Shown: positions 1-9,976, counted from the first letter of the stretch. The stretch: 64,000 nt of DNA from CAVRTM01 sp963696105 (GCA_963696105.1 CAVOIP010000003.1:248001-312000), one strand, 5' to 3'. The notes: generated by a model from the letters alone, not told the origin. Translations and numbers: made by a program.

Positions 1-834
1 CGCGGTGCGCGGTTTCCTGGACATGATCGCCACGCTGGTCGGCCGCTACGCAGCCCGGTCGCCTGGTCGCCTGCTGGGACAACGACTGGCGGCCGGCCTT
101 CCGGGTCGAGGCGATCCCGTCGTACAAGACCCACCGGCTCGACCGACGGGCAGCGACGCGGTGAGGAGAGCCCGGAGCTGCTCGACCCCGCAGGTGCCGG
201 TGATCGGCGACGCTGCTCGCGGCGCTGGGGATCGCCCGCGTGGGCGTCGACGGCTACGAGGCGGACGACGTGATCGGCACCCTGACGCACCGGCGCCCGC
301 GGGCGGCACCCGGTCGACGTCGTGACGGGCGACCGCGACCTGTTCCAGCTGGTCGACGACGAGGCGCAGGTGCGGGTCCTCTACACCGCCAAGGGCGGGG
401 TGCGCGATCCGGACCTGGTCGACCAGGGCTTCCTGCAGAACCGGTACGGCATCGCGACCGGCGCCGCCTACGCCGACCTGGCGACCCTGCGCGGCGACGC
501 CAGCGACGGGCTGCCGGGGGTGGCGGGGATCGGCGAGAAGACCGCCGCGACGCTCGTCAACCGGTACGGCGACCTGGCGACGCTGCGCCGGGCGCTGGCC
601 GACGGCGACCCGCTGCTCAAGGGCGCCCAGCGGGCCCGCCTCGAGGCCGCCTCGGACTACCTGGACGTCGCGCCGCTGGTGGTCCGGGTGGCCGCCGACG
701 CCCCCGTGGAGGAGCACGACGCCACGTTGCCCACGACCGTCGCCGACCCGGTGCTGCTGTCCGGGCTGGCCTCGGAGTACGGCCTGACCTCGCCGATCAA
801 CCGGGTGCTCGCCGCGCTCGGGCTCGGCGACTGA
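1..834 (+). CDS. 5'-3' exonuclease (PolA N-terminal-like), 5' end outside window, frameshifted
   Basis: Stand-alone 5'-3' exonuclease/FEN-like nuclease that would remove RNA or flap DNA. The reading frame from about 322 to the stop is intact and shows the acidic metal site TGDRDLFQLV, then the helix-hairpin-helix segment GLPGVAGIGEKTAA. Upstream, homologous pieces lie in different frames: RGFLDMIATLVGRY from position 8, WDNDWRPAF-type sequence near 75-105, and GYEADDVIGTLTH from about 250. This requires several small indels between about 50 and 330. Roughly the first 25-30 residues expected for the family lie outside the window. It converges on helY, as Rv2090 does in M. tuberculosis. Family assignment is firm; the intact protein sequence is not recoverable from this read. 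Confidence 0.8.
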
Positions 835-903
835 CCGGGGTGGCCCGGCCCGCCGCCCCACGGCCGGCGGGCGCACGACCGGGCGGCTGACCGGACCCCA
901 GGC

Positions 904-3722
904 TCAGTCGAGCCGGTCGGCGGCGACGACGCCGCGCATCACGGCGTCGACGGCCTTGTGGGCGGTGGCCGCCAGGGCCGGCTGCGGGGCGGCGTCGGCG
1001 ATCTGGCCGAGCAGGTCGACGATCTGCTTGCACCGGCGGACGAAGTCACCCGCGGCCATCTCGCTGTCCTTCAGCACCGCGTCCAGTCGCTGGCCGCTGG
1101 CCCAGCGGTGCATCATCCAGGCCATGCCACCGTCCGGCTCCCCGGTGAGCGGCAGCGTGTGGGCGTGCTCCCGGTCCTCCAGGTCGCTCCAGAGCCGCAC
1201 CATCTGGGTGTAGGCGTCGGACACCTCGTCGCCCGGCATCCGGGGGGAGATCTCCCCCTCGTCCTTGCGCGGCTCGTGCACCAGCATGGACACGGCCGCG
1301 GCGAGACCGGCGGGGTCGAGCCGGCTCCAGACGCCGTGGCGCAGGCACTCGGCCGCCAGCAGGTCCTTCTCGGTGTAGAGGCGGCGCAGCGTCTCCCCCG
1401 CCGGGGTGACCTCGGTGCCGTCGGCGGACAGGTAGCCCATCTCGGCCAGCAGGTCGCAGATCCGGTCGAACGTGCGGGCCACGGAGTTGGTGCGGCCGGC
1501 GACCTTGCGGGCGATGCCGTCGGTCTCGCGCCGCAGCCGCCACCACCGCTCGGCCCAGCGGGCGTGGTCCTCGCGGTCCGGGCACTGGTGGCAGGGATGG
1601 GCGCGCATCTGGCGGCGCAGCTCGGTGATCCGCTCGTCCTCCCCGCTCAGGTCCGTCTTCGAGCGCCGCGTCGGCGGCGGCTCGTGCGGCACCTTCACCC
1701 GCACCGTGGCGGCGAGGTCGCGCCGCGACTTGGCGTTGCGGGCGTTGAAGGCCTTGGGGATGGGCACGTGCGTGATCGGGTCCACCGGTGTCGGCACGTC
1801 GACCAGGGTGAGCCGGCGCACCTGCCCGTCGGAGGTCAGGACGGTGGGTGCGGCACCCTCACCCTTGCCTCCGCGGTTGCCCTGGATGACGACGGCGTAG
1901 CCGGAGCGGCGCCCGGCCGGGATCTTGATGATGTCGCCCGGGCGCAGCTTCTCCAGGCTGAGCTCGGCCTCGGCGCGCCGGCTCGCCGACCGCGCCTTGG
2001 AGGCCTCCTTCTCCAGGTCGCGGATCGAGTTGCGGATCGCCGCGTAGGACGGGAAGTCCCCCAGGTGGCAGGTCATCGCCTCGGCGTAACCCTCCAGGGC
2101 CTTCTCGTTGCGGCGTACGGTGCCCGCCATGCCGACGACGGCACGGTCGGCCTGGAACTGCGCGAAGGAGGTCTCGAGGATCTCGCGGGCCGTCTCGCGG
2201 CCCACCTGCGGCAGGAGGTTGACCGCCATGTTGTACGTCGGGCGGAAGCTCGAGCGCAGGGGGTAGGTGCGGGTGGACGCCAGCCCACCGACGGCCAGCG
2301 GGTCGACGCCACGGTTGTACAGGACCACCGCGTGGCCCTCGATGTCGATGCCGCGACGGCCGGCGCGCCCGGTCAGCTGGGTGTACTCGGCCGGAGTGAT
2401 GTCGGCGTGGGTCTCGCCGTTGAACTTGACCAGCCGCTCCAGGACGACGGTGCGGGCCGGCATGTTGATGCCCAGGGCCAGGGTCTCGGTCGCGAAGACC
2501 GCACGGATCCGCCCGTCGGTGAACAGCTCCTCGACGATCTCGCGGAAGGTCGGCAGCATGCCGGCGTGGTGGGCGGCGAAGCCGCGGCTGAGCCCCTCGA
2601 CGAACTCCCAGTAGCCCAGGACCCCGAGGTCCTCGTCGGCGAGGCCGCTGACCCGCTCCTCGACCCGGCGCCGGATCCGGTCGCCCTCCACGGGCGGGAT
2701 GAGGCGCACGTCGCGGGACAGCAGCTGGCTGACGGCGCCGTTGCAGCCGGCGCGGCTGAAGATGAAGGTGATGGCCGGGAGCAGGCCGTCGCGGTCGAGC
2801 CGCTCGATGACGTCGGCACGGCTGGGGCCGCCGCCGAACCGGCCCCCACGCGGCGGTGGTCCCTCGCTGGGGCGACCACGGCGTTCCTTGCCGCGGCGGC
2901 CGCGGGGGCCGCCGGCGTCCTCCAGGCGACCGCGCCGGTCGGTGCCGCGCTCGAAGCCCCGCAGCGCGTCCAGCAGCTCGGGGTTGACCCGGGCCGAGTC
3001 CTTCAGCGCCGCCGGGTCGCTGGAGCGGGCCGGCGTCTCGGTCTCGTCGACGAACAGGTCGTAGATGCCCTGGCCGACCATCATGTGCTGCCACAGCGGC
3101 ACCGGCCGGTACTCCTCGACGACCACCTCGGTGTCGCCGCGGACCTCGCCCAGCCAGGCACCGAACTCCTCGGCGTTGCTCACGGTCGCCGACAGCGAGA
3201 CCACCGCGACGTCCTCGGGCAGGTGGATGATGACCTCCTCCCACACCGCACCGCGGAAGCGGTCGGCGAGGTAGTGCACCTCGTCCATCACCACGAACCC
3301 CAGGCCGCGCAGGGTGGGCGACCCGGCGTACATCATGTTGCGCAGGACCTCGGTGGTCATGACCACCACCGGCGCCTCGCCGTTGACGGAGGAGTCGCCG
3401 GTCAGCAGCCCGACGTTCTCGGCGCCGTGGCGGCGCACCAGGTCGGCGTACTTCTGGTTGGACAGCGCCTTGATCGGTGTGGTGTAGAAGGCCTTGCGGC
3501 CGGTGGCCAGGGCCAGAACACCGCGAACTCGCCGACGATGGTCTTGCCGGCGCCGGTCGGGGCGGCCACGAGGACGCCCCTCCCCTGCTCGACGGCCTGG
3601 CACGCGCGCACCTGGAAGTCGTCCAGGGGGAAGTCCAGACCCACGGTGAAACGACCGAGATGGGAGGCGGCAAGACGCTGCCGGTTCGTGGCCGCGGCGA
3701 ACCGCTGCGCGGGTGACGACAT
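904..3722 (-). CDS. helY: Ski2/Mtr4-like DEAD/DEAH-box RNA helicase HelY, one frameshift
   Basis: Superfamily 2 helicase of the Ski2/Mtr4 group, expected in RNA processing. Visible motifs are Walker A (AAPTGAGKT), the DEVHYL box within VVMDEVHYLADRFRG, SLSATVSN (motif III) and QLTGRAGRRGID (motif VI), followed by a long C-terminal helical region. The frame is broken near 3516. The N-terminal piece ends in GEFAVFW and the next frame resumes as LALATGRKAFY; one missing C in the coding strand explains this exactly, since GEFAVF-LALATG is restored. Repaired length is about 939 residues, normal for HelY. A TAGCCT box lies 7 nt before the ATG at 3722, suggesting a leaderless transcript. The neighbours (exonuclease, tatC, tatA) match the conserved actinobacterial order. 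Confidence 0.9.
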
Positions 3723-3737
3723 GCCGCTCAGGCTACG

Positions 3738-4631
3738 TCAGGGGCTCACGAGGACACGCAGGGCGCCCGGGACCACCTCGCAGTCCAGGGGCAGGGGGCC
3801 GACCCGCTCGCCGTCAGCGAAGGCGACGATGCCGGGCGCCTCGAGCCGGACCCGTCGCGCCCGCAGCACCTCGACCGCGGGGTGCCGCACGTGCGTGCCG
3901 GCGAAGACCCGCGGGAAGACGCGCAGGAACGCCGGGATGGACAGGGCGCGGACGACGACCACGTCGAGCACCCCGTCAGCCGGGTCGGCCTCCGGGCAGA
4001 CCCGCATCCCTCCGCCGTACGACGGGCCGTTGCCGACGGCCACGAGCATGGCCCGGGTCTCCTGCCGCCGCCCGTCGACCTCCAGGACGAACGGGACCGG
4101 CCGGAACACCGGCAGCTCCCGCGCGACGGCCAGGGTGTAGCGCAGGCGGCCCCGCGGCCAGGCCCAGCCGTTGGCCCGCTCGTTGACCAGCGAGTCGAAG
4201 CCGGCGCCCAGCACACCGACCCACCAGCGGACGACCCCGTCGACGTCCACCGCCCGACCGGCGTCGATGCGGCGGACATGGCCGCGGGCGATCACCTCGG
4301 CGGCGGCCACGGCGTCGTGGACCGGCAGCCCCAGGGCGCTCGCCACGTCGTTGCCGGTGCCCGCCGCGACGATGCCCAGCGGCAGGGCCGTCCCGGCGCA
4401 GAGCTCCGCCCCGAGGTGCACCATCCCGTCACCGCCGCAGACGACGAGGACGTCCACGCCGCGGTCGATCACGGCCCGGGCCCGCAACCGTGCGCCCTCC
4501 ACCGTCCCGGCCGACACGTCGACCACCTCGCAGCCCGCCACACGCAGGGAGGCAGCGACCGCCGCGCCGAGGGCCGCGCCGCGCCCCTTGCCCGCGCTGG
4601 GGTTCACCAGCAGGGCGATCCGTCTCGTCAC
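3738..4631 (-). CDS. Diacylglycerol/sphingosine kinase-family lipid kinase
   Basis: Lipid kinase of the DagK/YegS family, which phosphorylates a hydroxyl on diacylglycerol or a related lipid using ATP. The family signatures are present: NPSAGKG at residues 10-16, GGDGMV at 66-71 (nucleotide/metal loop; most members have GGDGT) and AAGTGNDVA. The C-terminal DagK domain contains NGPSYGGGMRVCPEADPADG. Length is 297 residues, typical. The start is GTG at 4631, preceded by TAGCGT with a 6-nt gap, so it is probably leaderless. It lies 9 nt beyond the end of tatC and 15 nt from the start of helY. The lipid substrate cannot be told from sequence. Confidence 0.85.
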   Translation of the reverse strand: MTRRIALLVNPSAGKGRGAALGAAVAASLRVAGCEVVDVSAGTVEGARLRARAVIDRGVDVLVVCGGDGMVHLGAELCAGTALPLGIVAAGTGNDVASALGLPVHDAVAAAEVIARGHVRRIDAGRAVDVDGVVRWWVGVLGAGFDSLVNERANGWAWPRGRLRYTLAVARELPVFRPVPFVLEVDGRRQETRAMLVAVGNGPSYGGGMRVCPEADPADGVLDVVVVRALSIPAFLRVFPRVFAGTHVRHPAVEVLRARRVRLEAPGIVAFADGERVGPLPLDCEVVPGALRVLVSP

Positions 4632-4640
4632 GGCCGCACG

Positions 4641-5450
4641 CTACAGCGGGCTCGCCTCGTCGTCGGACAGCTGGGACCAGTCGGGCTCGCCCTGGCGCCG
4701 GCGGCGGTCGATGAGCGCGGAGACGCCGACCGCACCGAAGTACAGGGCAATCATCGGGAACGCGAGCGCCAGCATCGTCCACGCGTCGGGGGTCGGGGTC
4801 ATCATCGCGGAGAAGACGAAGATGAGCATGACCGACACGCGCCAGCCCTTGATCATGACCCGCGCCGGCAGCACGTGCGCCACGTTGAGCATGACGAGGA
4901 AGACCGGCAGCAGGAAGGCCAGGCCGAAGGCGAGGATGAACCGGGTGACGAAGTCCAGGTAGTCGCTGGCGTTCTGCAGGTTCGCGGCGCCGTGCGGGGT
5001 GAAGCCGAGCAGCACCTCCACGGCCTTGGGCAGCGCCCACGTGGCGAGGTAGCAGCCGCCGAGGAACAGCGGCACCGCGGCGGCGACGAACGCCAGCGCG
5101 GTCCGCTTCTCCCGCCGGGTCAGGCCCGGGACGATGAACGCCCACACCTGGTAGAGCCACACGGGGCTGGCGATGAGGATGCCGACGAACAGCGCGACCT
5201 TGAGCTTGAGCGAGAAGGCCGTCGTGACACCGGCGAAGTTCAGCTGCACCAGGCCGCCGCCGCGCCGTCGGCTCAGCGCCAGCAGCGGCTCGGACAGCGT
5301 CGTCAGCAGCCAGTCGTAGGCAAGCCAGCCGACGACGCCACCGAGGGCGACCGCGACGATCGAGATGATGAGGCGGGTGCGCAGCTCGCGCAGGTGGTCA
5401 CCCAGCGACATCCGCCCCTCGGGGTTGGATCGCCGGCGCAGAAGGGCCAT
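4641..5450 (-). CDS. tatC: Sec-independent protein translocase TatC
   Basis: Multi-span receptor component of the twin-arginine translocase, which with TatA exports folded proteins. The N-terminus carries the diagnostic HLRELRTRL motif, followed by six predicted membrane segments; 269 residues is a normal length. It lies 31 bp downstream of tatA on the same strand and they are probably co-transcribed. The window also encodes a likely Tat substrate, the RR-leader sugar-binding lipoprotein at 61835-63247. Confidence 0.96.
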   Translation of the reverse strand: MALLRRRSNPEGRMSLGDHLRELRTRLIISIVAVALGGVVGWLAYDWLLTTLSEPLLALSRRRGGGLVQLNFAGVTTAFSLKLKVALFVGILIASPVWLYQVWAFIVPGLTRREKRTALAFVAAAVPLFLGGCYLATWALPKAVEVLLGFTPHGAANLQNASDYLDFVTRFILAFGLAFLLPVFLVMLNVAHVLPARVMIKGWRVSVMLIFVFSAMMTPTPDAWTMLALAFPMIALYFGAVGVSALIDRRRRQGEPDWSQLSDDEASPL

Positions 5451-5481
5451 CGAGACGGTCTCAGGGTGTGGCGCGCCGTCC

Positions 5482-5811
5482 TCAGGCCGGGGGCTGCTGC
5501 TGCGGCCGCGCGGTGGGGGCGGCCGAGTGCGGGGCGGGAGGCGTGAGGGTCGGGTCGCTCACCGGCGGGGCCGGCGGGGTCGGGGCACCGGACGGCGGCT
5601 GGACCGTCTCGCCGCGCACGGTGTCGGAGCTGGCGGCGCTGGGCGGGGACGCCTTGCCGTCGTTCTTCATCTCGCCGACCTCGGACTTGAAGATGCGCAT
5701 CGAGCGGCCCAGGCTGCGCGCCGCGTCGGGCATCCGCTTCCAGCCGAAGAGCAGGACAACGACCAGGACGAGGACGACGACGTGCCATCCCTCGAACAAA
5801 CCTCTACCCAT
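5482..5811 (-). CDS. tatA: Sec-independent protein translocase TatA
   Basis: Pore-forming Tat subunit. A short N-terminal region (MGRGLFEGWH) leads into one hydrophobic helix, the FGWKRMPD hinge (family F-G-x-K-x-x-P), an amphipathic helix (ARSLGRSMRIFKSEVGEM) and a long Pro/Ala/Gln-rich tail. Length is 109 residues. A GGAGG-type ribosome binding site precedes the ATG at 5811. It is followed by tatC and preceded by a small membrane protein, as in other actinobacterial pafBC-tatAC loci. Confidence 0.95.
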   Translation of the reverse strand: MGRGLFEGWHVVVLVLVVVLLFGWKRMPDAARSLGRSMRIFKSEVGEMKNDGKASPPSAASSDTVRGETVQPPSGAPTPPAPPVSDPTLTPPAPHSAAPTARPQQQPPA

Positions 5812-5869
5812 GGCGGAAACGCCCTCCGTGCTTGCCTGCGGTGCGTCGTGCGGACTGCTCTGACGTTGC

Positions 5870-6184
5870 TCAGTCTACGTGCCGGACCCGCGCGGCGTGC
5901 GCGCGCTGCCTCCGCGCGCGTCGCTCGCGCACCATCTGCTCGCGGGTGCGCTCCCGCTCGCGCCGGCTGTCGTCCGGCCGGGCGAAGACGGCGAGCTGCT
6001 CAGGGGCCGCGATGCGCTCGCCGAGCTGGTCCAGCTGGCCCTGGACCGCCTCCAGCCGCTCCTGGGCCGTCATCAGCTCGCTGCCGAGCTCCCTGGACTG
6101 CCCCCACAGCGTCCACAGACGCGCGCCGAGGTAGACCAGCGCGCACAGCACCAGGACGGCCCAGATCAGCACCCACCACCACAT
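5870..6184 (-). CDS. Small bitopic membrane protein with coiled coil, function unknown
   Basis: 104 residues starting MWWWVLIWAVLVLCALVYLG, a single membrane span at the N-terminus. It is followed by a Glu/Gln-rich heptad region (about residues 30-65) and a strongly basic tail rich in Arg. ATG 6184 is preferred over the upstream TTG at 6193 because TAGGTT stands 7 nt before it. It lies between pafC and tatA on the same strand with an 11-bp gap from pafC, so operon membership is likely. The topology resembles small envelope adaptors, but no family is recognised and no function is claimed. Confidence 0.7.
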   Translation of the reverse strand: MWWWVLIWAVLVLCALVYLGARLWTLWGQSRELGSELMTAQERLEAVQGQLDQLGERIAAPEQLAVFARPDDSRRERERTREQMVRERRARRQRAHAARVRHVD

Positions 6185-6194
6185 GGCGACCAAC

Positions 6195-7205
6195 CTACCC
6201 GCCGTGCAGCGAGGTCAGGTCGGGGGCCGCGTAGGCGCGCAGGGCCTCCTGCGCCCCCACGCGCACCTCGGCCGCGAGGGAGGCCGGCTCCAGGACGGTC
6301 GCCTGCGACCCCAGCCGCCACAGCAGCCGGCGGAGCCAGGCGGTGTCGGCGGTGCGCAGCGACACGAGCGAGCTGCCACCGGCGAGCCACTCGACCCGTT
6401 CGGTCGGGTAGTAGTCGCTGACCCAGGCGGCGCCCGGCTCCAGCCGCAGCCGGACCAGCAGGTCGGTCGGGCTGGGCGTGAAGACGCCGGCGTCCAGGTC
6501 GCGCGGACGAGCGTCCGCCGGCGGGGTGCCGTCGGCGTCGAGGATCTCGATCGACTCGATCCGGTCGAACCGGAACAGCCGCACCCCCTCGGCCACGTGG
6601 CACCAGGCCTCGAGGTACCAGTGCGCGTCGATGTTGACCACGCGCATGGGGTCGACGTCGCGCTCGGTCGCCTCGTCGCGGGCCGCCACGAGGTAGCGCA
6701 GGTGCAGGCGCCGGTGCTGTGCCAGCGCGGTGCGGGCGGTGGCCAGGGACTCGGCCTCGACGTCGCCCCCGATGGAGACCTGGATCCGGGCGCTGGCCGC
6801 CGAGGCGCTGCCGGTGGCCGCCTCGAGCTTGGCGAGGGCGCGGTCGACGGCGTCGCGCTCCCCCAGGCCGGGGACGGCGGCCAGCGCGCGCAGCCCGACG
6901 ATCAGGGCCAGGGCCTCGTCCACCCCCAGGCGCAGCGGCCGGTTGATCGTGTCGGCGTTGCCGAGGTAGACCCGCCCACCCTCCCACTCGGCCTCGATCA
7001 GGTCGTCGGGCATGTGCCCCGGCGTCCCGCAGACGAACAGCAGCTCGAGGTCGGCCTCCATCTGCGCCGTCGAGACGCCGAACTCCCGGGCCGCCTCCTC
7101 GATCTCGACGCCCTGCCGGTGCAGCAGCCACGGCACCATGGTCAGCAGCCTCGACAGCCGTGAGGTCGCCGACTCGGGTGCCGGCCCGGACGCAGCGGCG
7201 CTCAC
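6195..7205 (-). CDS. pafC: WYL-domain regulator PafC
   Basis: One of the paired WYL-domain transcription regulators linked to pafA. An N-terminal helix-turn-helix of about 75 residues is followed by the WYL domain with DAHWYLEAWCHVAEGVRLFRF and a C-terminal WCX-type extension. In mycobacteria PafB and PafC form an SOS-independent DNA-damage activator (established for those organisms). Length 336. Its start overlaps the pafB stop by 4 bp (GTGA), so the two are translationally coupled. Here pafA is not directly upstream: DUF3866, a small gene and two FKBP genes lie between. Confidence 0.92.
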   Translation of the reverse strand: MSAAASGPAPESATSRLSRLLTMVPWLLHRQGVEIEEAAREFGVSTAQMEADLELLFVCGTPGHMPDDLIEAEWEGGRVYLGNADTINRPLRLGVDEALALIVGLRALAAVPGLGERDAVDRALAKLEAATGSASAASARIQVSIGGDVEAESLATARTALAQHRRLHLRYLVAARDEATERDVDPMRVVNIDAHWYLEAWCHVAEGVRLFRFDRIESIEILDADGTPPADARPRDLDAGVFTPSPTDLLVRLRLEPGAAWVSDYYPTERVEWLAGGSSLVSLRTADTAWLRRLLWRLGSQATVLEPASLAAEVRVGAQEALRAYAAPDLTSLHGG

Positions 7206-8194
7206 GGGGTCACCTGCTGGTGGGCGGCCAGGGCGCCCTCGAGCCGGCGGACCACCGCTTCGCGCAGCTGCAGCGGCTGCTCCACCAGCACGTCGGGGCC
7301 GAAGCTGCTGATCTCGTCGGCGAAGGCCTCGGTGTCGGCGAAGTCCACGTCCAGCAGCGACCAGTGGTCGTCGATCTCACCGACCGTGCGGGCACGCCGG
7401 CGCAGCGTGTGCCCGGCGCCGGAACGCACCCGCAGGACCGACGGCTGCAGGTCACGCTCGACGACCATCCGGCTGATCATGGCGCGGGGCTCGTGGTCGG
7501 GCGGCACGTCGTACGACCCGTCCTTGCCGCCGCGGACCACGGCGCCCTCGATCCGGCTGAGCCGGAAGACGCGCGGCGCGTCCCGGTCGGTGTCGAAACC
7601 GGTGAGGTACCAGCGGCCGTGCCAGGAGGCGATCCCCCACGGCTGGACGTGCCGCTCGGCGACCTCGGCCGAGCGGGCGGTGCGGTAGGTGAAGCGGATC
7701 GGGCGGCGGTTGACCACCGCGGTCTTGACCGGCTCGAACGCCGGCTCGGCGGTGCGCAGCCGCGGCTCGATCCCGATCAGGGAGGCGTCGTCGCGCTCGA
7801 CGCCGGCCGCGTGCAGCTTGCGCAGCGCCTGCGCGGCCGGGCCGGCGAGGCTGGCCTGGGCCCACGCCCGGCTGGCCAGGCCCAGCACGGCCAGCTCGTC
7901 CGGCTCGAAGGCGATCTCCGGGAGGGCGTACTCGCGCCCGTCGATCCGGTAGCCCGGCTCGTCGTCGAAGTAGGCGTCCAGCGGCTCGGTCACCAGCGGG
8001 ATGCCGAGGTCGCGCAGCTCGTCCTTGTCGCGCTCGAACATGCGGTCGAAGGCCTCGGTCGAGGCGGTTCGGCCGTACTGCGGGACGGCGTCGCGGATCT
8101 TGGCCTTGGACAGCGGCTTGCGGGTGTAGAGCAGGCAGATGACCAGGTTGAGCAGGCGCTCGGTCTTGGCCGTCGCCGACGGCTGGGTGCTCAT
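7202..8194 (-). CDS. pafB: WYL-domain regulator PafB
   Basis: Partner of PafC. The N-terminal winged helix-turn-helix region includes RLLNLVICLLYTRKPLSKAK, and the WYL domain contains WGIASWHGRWYLTGFDTDRD and PRVFRLSRIEG. 330 residues, standard. A TACCGT box lies 8 nt before the ATG at 8194, suggesting a leaderless or near-leaderless transcript starting the pafB-pafC-tatA-tatC group. It is divergent from the DUF3866 gene, with only 44 bp between the start codons. Confidence 0.92.
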   Translation of the reverse strand: MSTQPSATAKTERLLNLVICLLYTRKPLSKAKIRDAVPQYGRTASTEAFDRMFERDKDELRDLGIPLVTEPLDAYFDDEPGYRIDGREYALPEIAFEPDELAVLGLASRAWAQASLAGPAAQALRKLHAAGVERDDASLIGIEPRLRTAEPAFEPVKTAVVNRRPIRFTYRTARSAEVAERHVQPWGIASWHGRWYLTGFDTDRDAPRVFRLSRIEGAVVRGGKDGSYDVPPDHEPRAMISRMVVERDLQPSVLRVRSGAGHTLRRRARTVGEIDDHWSLLDVDFADTEAFADEISSFGPDVLVEQPLQLREAVVRRLEGALAAHQQVTP

Positions 8195-8238
8195 GGACGT
8201 GGACGGTACCCGACCCCTGCCGGGCTAGTCTGCGCAGC

Positions 8239-9325
8239 GTGATCCACTGGCGCAGCGCAACGGTTGAACGGGTCCGGGGGGCGTGGGCCGGTGCGGTGGA
8301 GTACGACGTCCGCCTCGCCGGCCAGGACGGGACGGTGCGCGCGCTGGCCTATCCGGCCGTGGTGGGCACTCCCGAGCCCGGGGACCGCGTGCTGCTGAAC
8401 GTCGGCGCGCTCGAGCGGGGGCTGGGCACCGGGGGCCTGGCGCTCGTGGTCGCGCTGCCCGACCGGTTGCCGGCCGACCCGCCCGCGGGGCCGGGGCACG
8501 TGGTCAAGGCCCGCTACACCCCGCTGCAGTCCATGGTCCTCGGCGTCGACGAGCAGGAGAGCCCGCACCACCAGCTGCTGCGCGAGGCGGACGACCTGGC
8601 CGGGATGCCGGTCGTGGTCGCCGACCTGCACTCCGCCCTGCCGGCGGTGCTCGCCGGGCTGCGCGAACGGGCGCCGGCCGCGCGCGTCGCCTACGTCATG
8701 ACCGACGGCGGCGCGCTGCCCCTCGGCTTCTCCCGCACGGTGTCGGCGCTGGCCGAGGCCGGCTGGCTCACCTCCACCATCACGGTCGGCCAGGCGTACG
8801 GCGGGGACCTCGAGGCGGTCAACGTCCACACCGGCCTGCTGGCCGCAGCCCACGTGGTGCACGCGCGACGTCGCCGTCGTGGCCCAGGGGCCCGGGAACC
8901 TGGGCACCGGCACCCGGTGGGGCTTCTCGGGCACCAGCGCGGGCGAGGCGGTCAACGCCGCCGCGACGCTGGGCGGGCGGGGGGTGGCGTCGCTGCGCGT
9001 GTCGCAGGCCGACGCCCGCCCCCGTCACCAGGGCGTGTCCCACCACAGCCTCACGGCGTACGGACGGGTCGCGCTCGCGCCCGCGGACGTGCCGGTGCCG
9101 CTGCTGCCGGGGGCGTTCGGTGAGCGGGTCCGCGCCCAGGCGGCCCAGCTGGTCGCCGACAGCGGCGGCCGGCTGCGCCGGTGCGACGTGGTGGTGGACG
9201 GCCTGGAGGAAGCCCTGGCGCTCAGCCCGGTGCGGCTCTCCACGATGGGCCGGGGCATGGACCAGGACGCGGCGTCCTTCCTCGCTGCGGCGGCCGCCGG
9301 GCGGCACGTCGCCTCCCTGCTCTGA
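8239..9325 (+). CDS. DUF3866 family protein, one frameshift
   Basis: Actinobacterial protein of the DUF3866 family, function unknown. The first frame runs from GTG 8239 through GLLAAAHVVHA; the second resumes as VAQGPGNLGTGTRWGFSGTSAGEAVNA and ends at 9325. Removing one base in the GCGCG run at 8862-8866 restores HVVHADVAVVAQGPGN, so a single inserted base is the simplest reading. Repaired length is about 361 residues, matching the family. TAGTCT at 8226-8231 is followed by 7 nt and then GTG, giving a leaderless start. It lies back to back with pafB; the pairing is common but unexplained. Confidence 0.75.
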
Positions 9326-9579
9326 CCGGGTGGCTGCCGGCCCTGCTGGCCGCGGGAGCGGGATCGAGCTGTCCACCGGGGTCGGGGAGGCCGAGGACCC
9401 GGCCACCCGTGCGGGCGGTCCTGGTGTCTCGGATGGCCGAGGTGTTCGAACATCTGCTCACGGTCGCCGCGGCACGCGTACCGTGTCTTCAGCGAGGGGT
9501 CCGGGGGGAACGACGCTTGGGCACCCCGCTCCGTAGGGGGCGCAACCGCCCACCTCGAACGACCGGGAGGACTGCCGCC

Positions 9580-9864
9580 ATGTCGTTGAACACCCCAGAG
9601 CCCATCGTCTCCTCCGAGCGGTACGTCGTCACCGACCTCGACGGCCGACAGCCGACAGACCCGTCCGACTTCTTGGGGCCGATCTGCGCGCTGATCGAGC
9701 GGAACGGCCAGATCCACCGGGTCGTCGGCATGGGCGGGGAGGTGGGCGGAGCCGTGCGCATCTACGAGAAGGACACCGGGCCCGGCGGCAAGGACGTCCG
9801 TGTCTGGAACCTCTTCCACGAGGACGACGGCTCTTTCACGGTCGTGCACGGCGCGCCGCGCTGA
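9580..9864 (+). CDS. Small protein of unknown function
   Basis: 94 residues beginning MSLNTPEPIVSSERYVVTDL, soluble and slightly acidic, with no membrane span. The start is ATG 9580, supported by GGGAGG at 9565-9570. The fold looks beta-rich (alternating hydrophobics, as in HRVVGMGGEVGGAVRIYEKD) but no family is recognised. The 254-bp upstream gap contains a perfect 10-bp palindrome at 9443-9452. It converges on the FKBP gene with a strong hairpin between them. Confidence 0.6.
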   Translation: MSLNTPEPIVSSERYVVTDLDGRQPTDPSDFLGPICALIERNGQIHRVVGMGGEVGGAVRIYEKDTGPGGKDVRVWNLFHEDDGSFTVVHGAPR

Positions 9865-9976
9865 GCCCGTCGCCCCGACCTCACCGCGATGACCGACCGC
9901 GCCGTGCGCGCGCCGGCACATCCGAGCAGGGGCACACCCAGGGACGCCGGGGCGCCCGAGGCGGGCGGACACGCCG

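Noticed and set aside
958..4140. 1060-residue open frame on the plus strand
   Set aside because: Antisense shadow of helY and the lipid kinase; low-complexity His/Arg/Gly/Val sequence with no domains, produced by high GC.
9443..9452. SOS box upstream of the small gene at 9580
   Set aside because: The LexA operator needs CGAAC-N4-GTTCG; here the halves are in the opposite order with no spacer.
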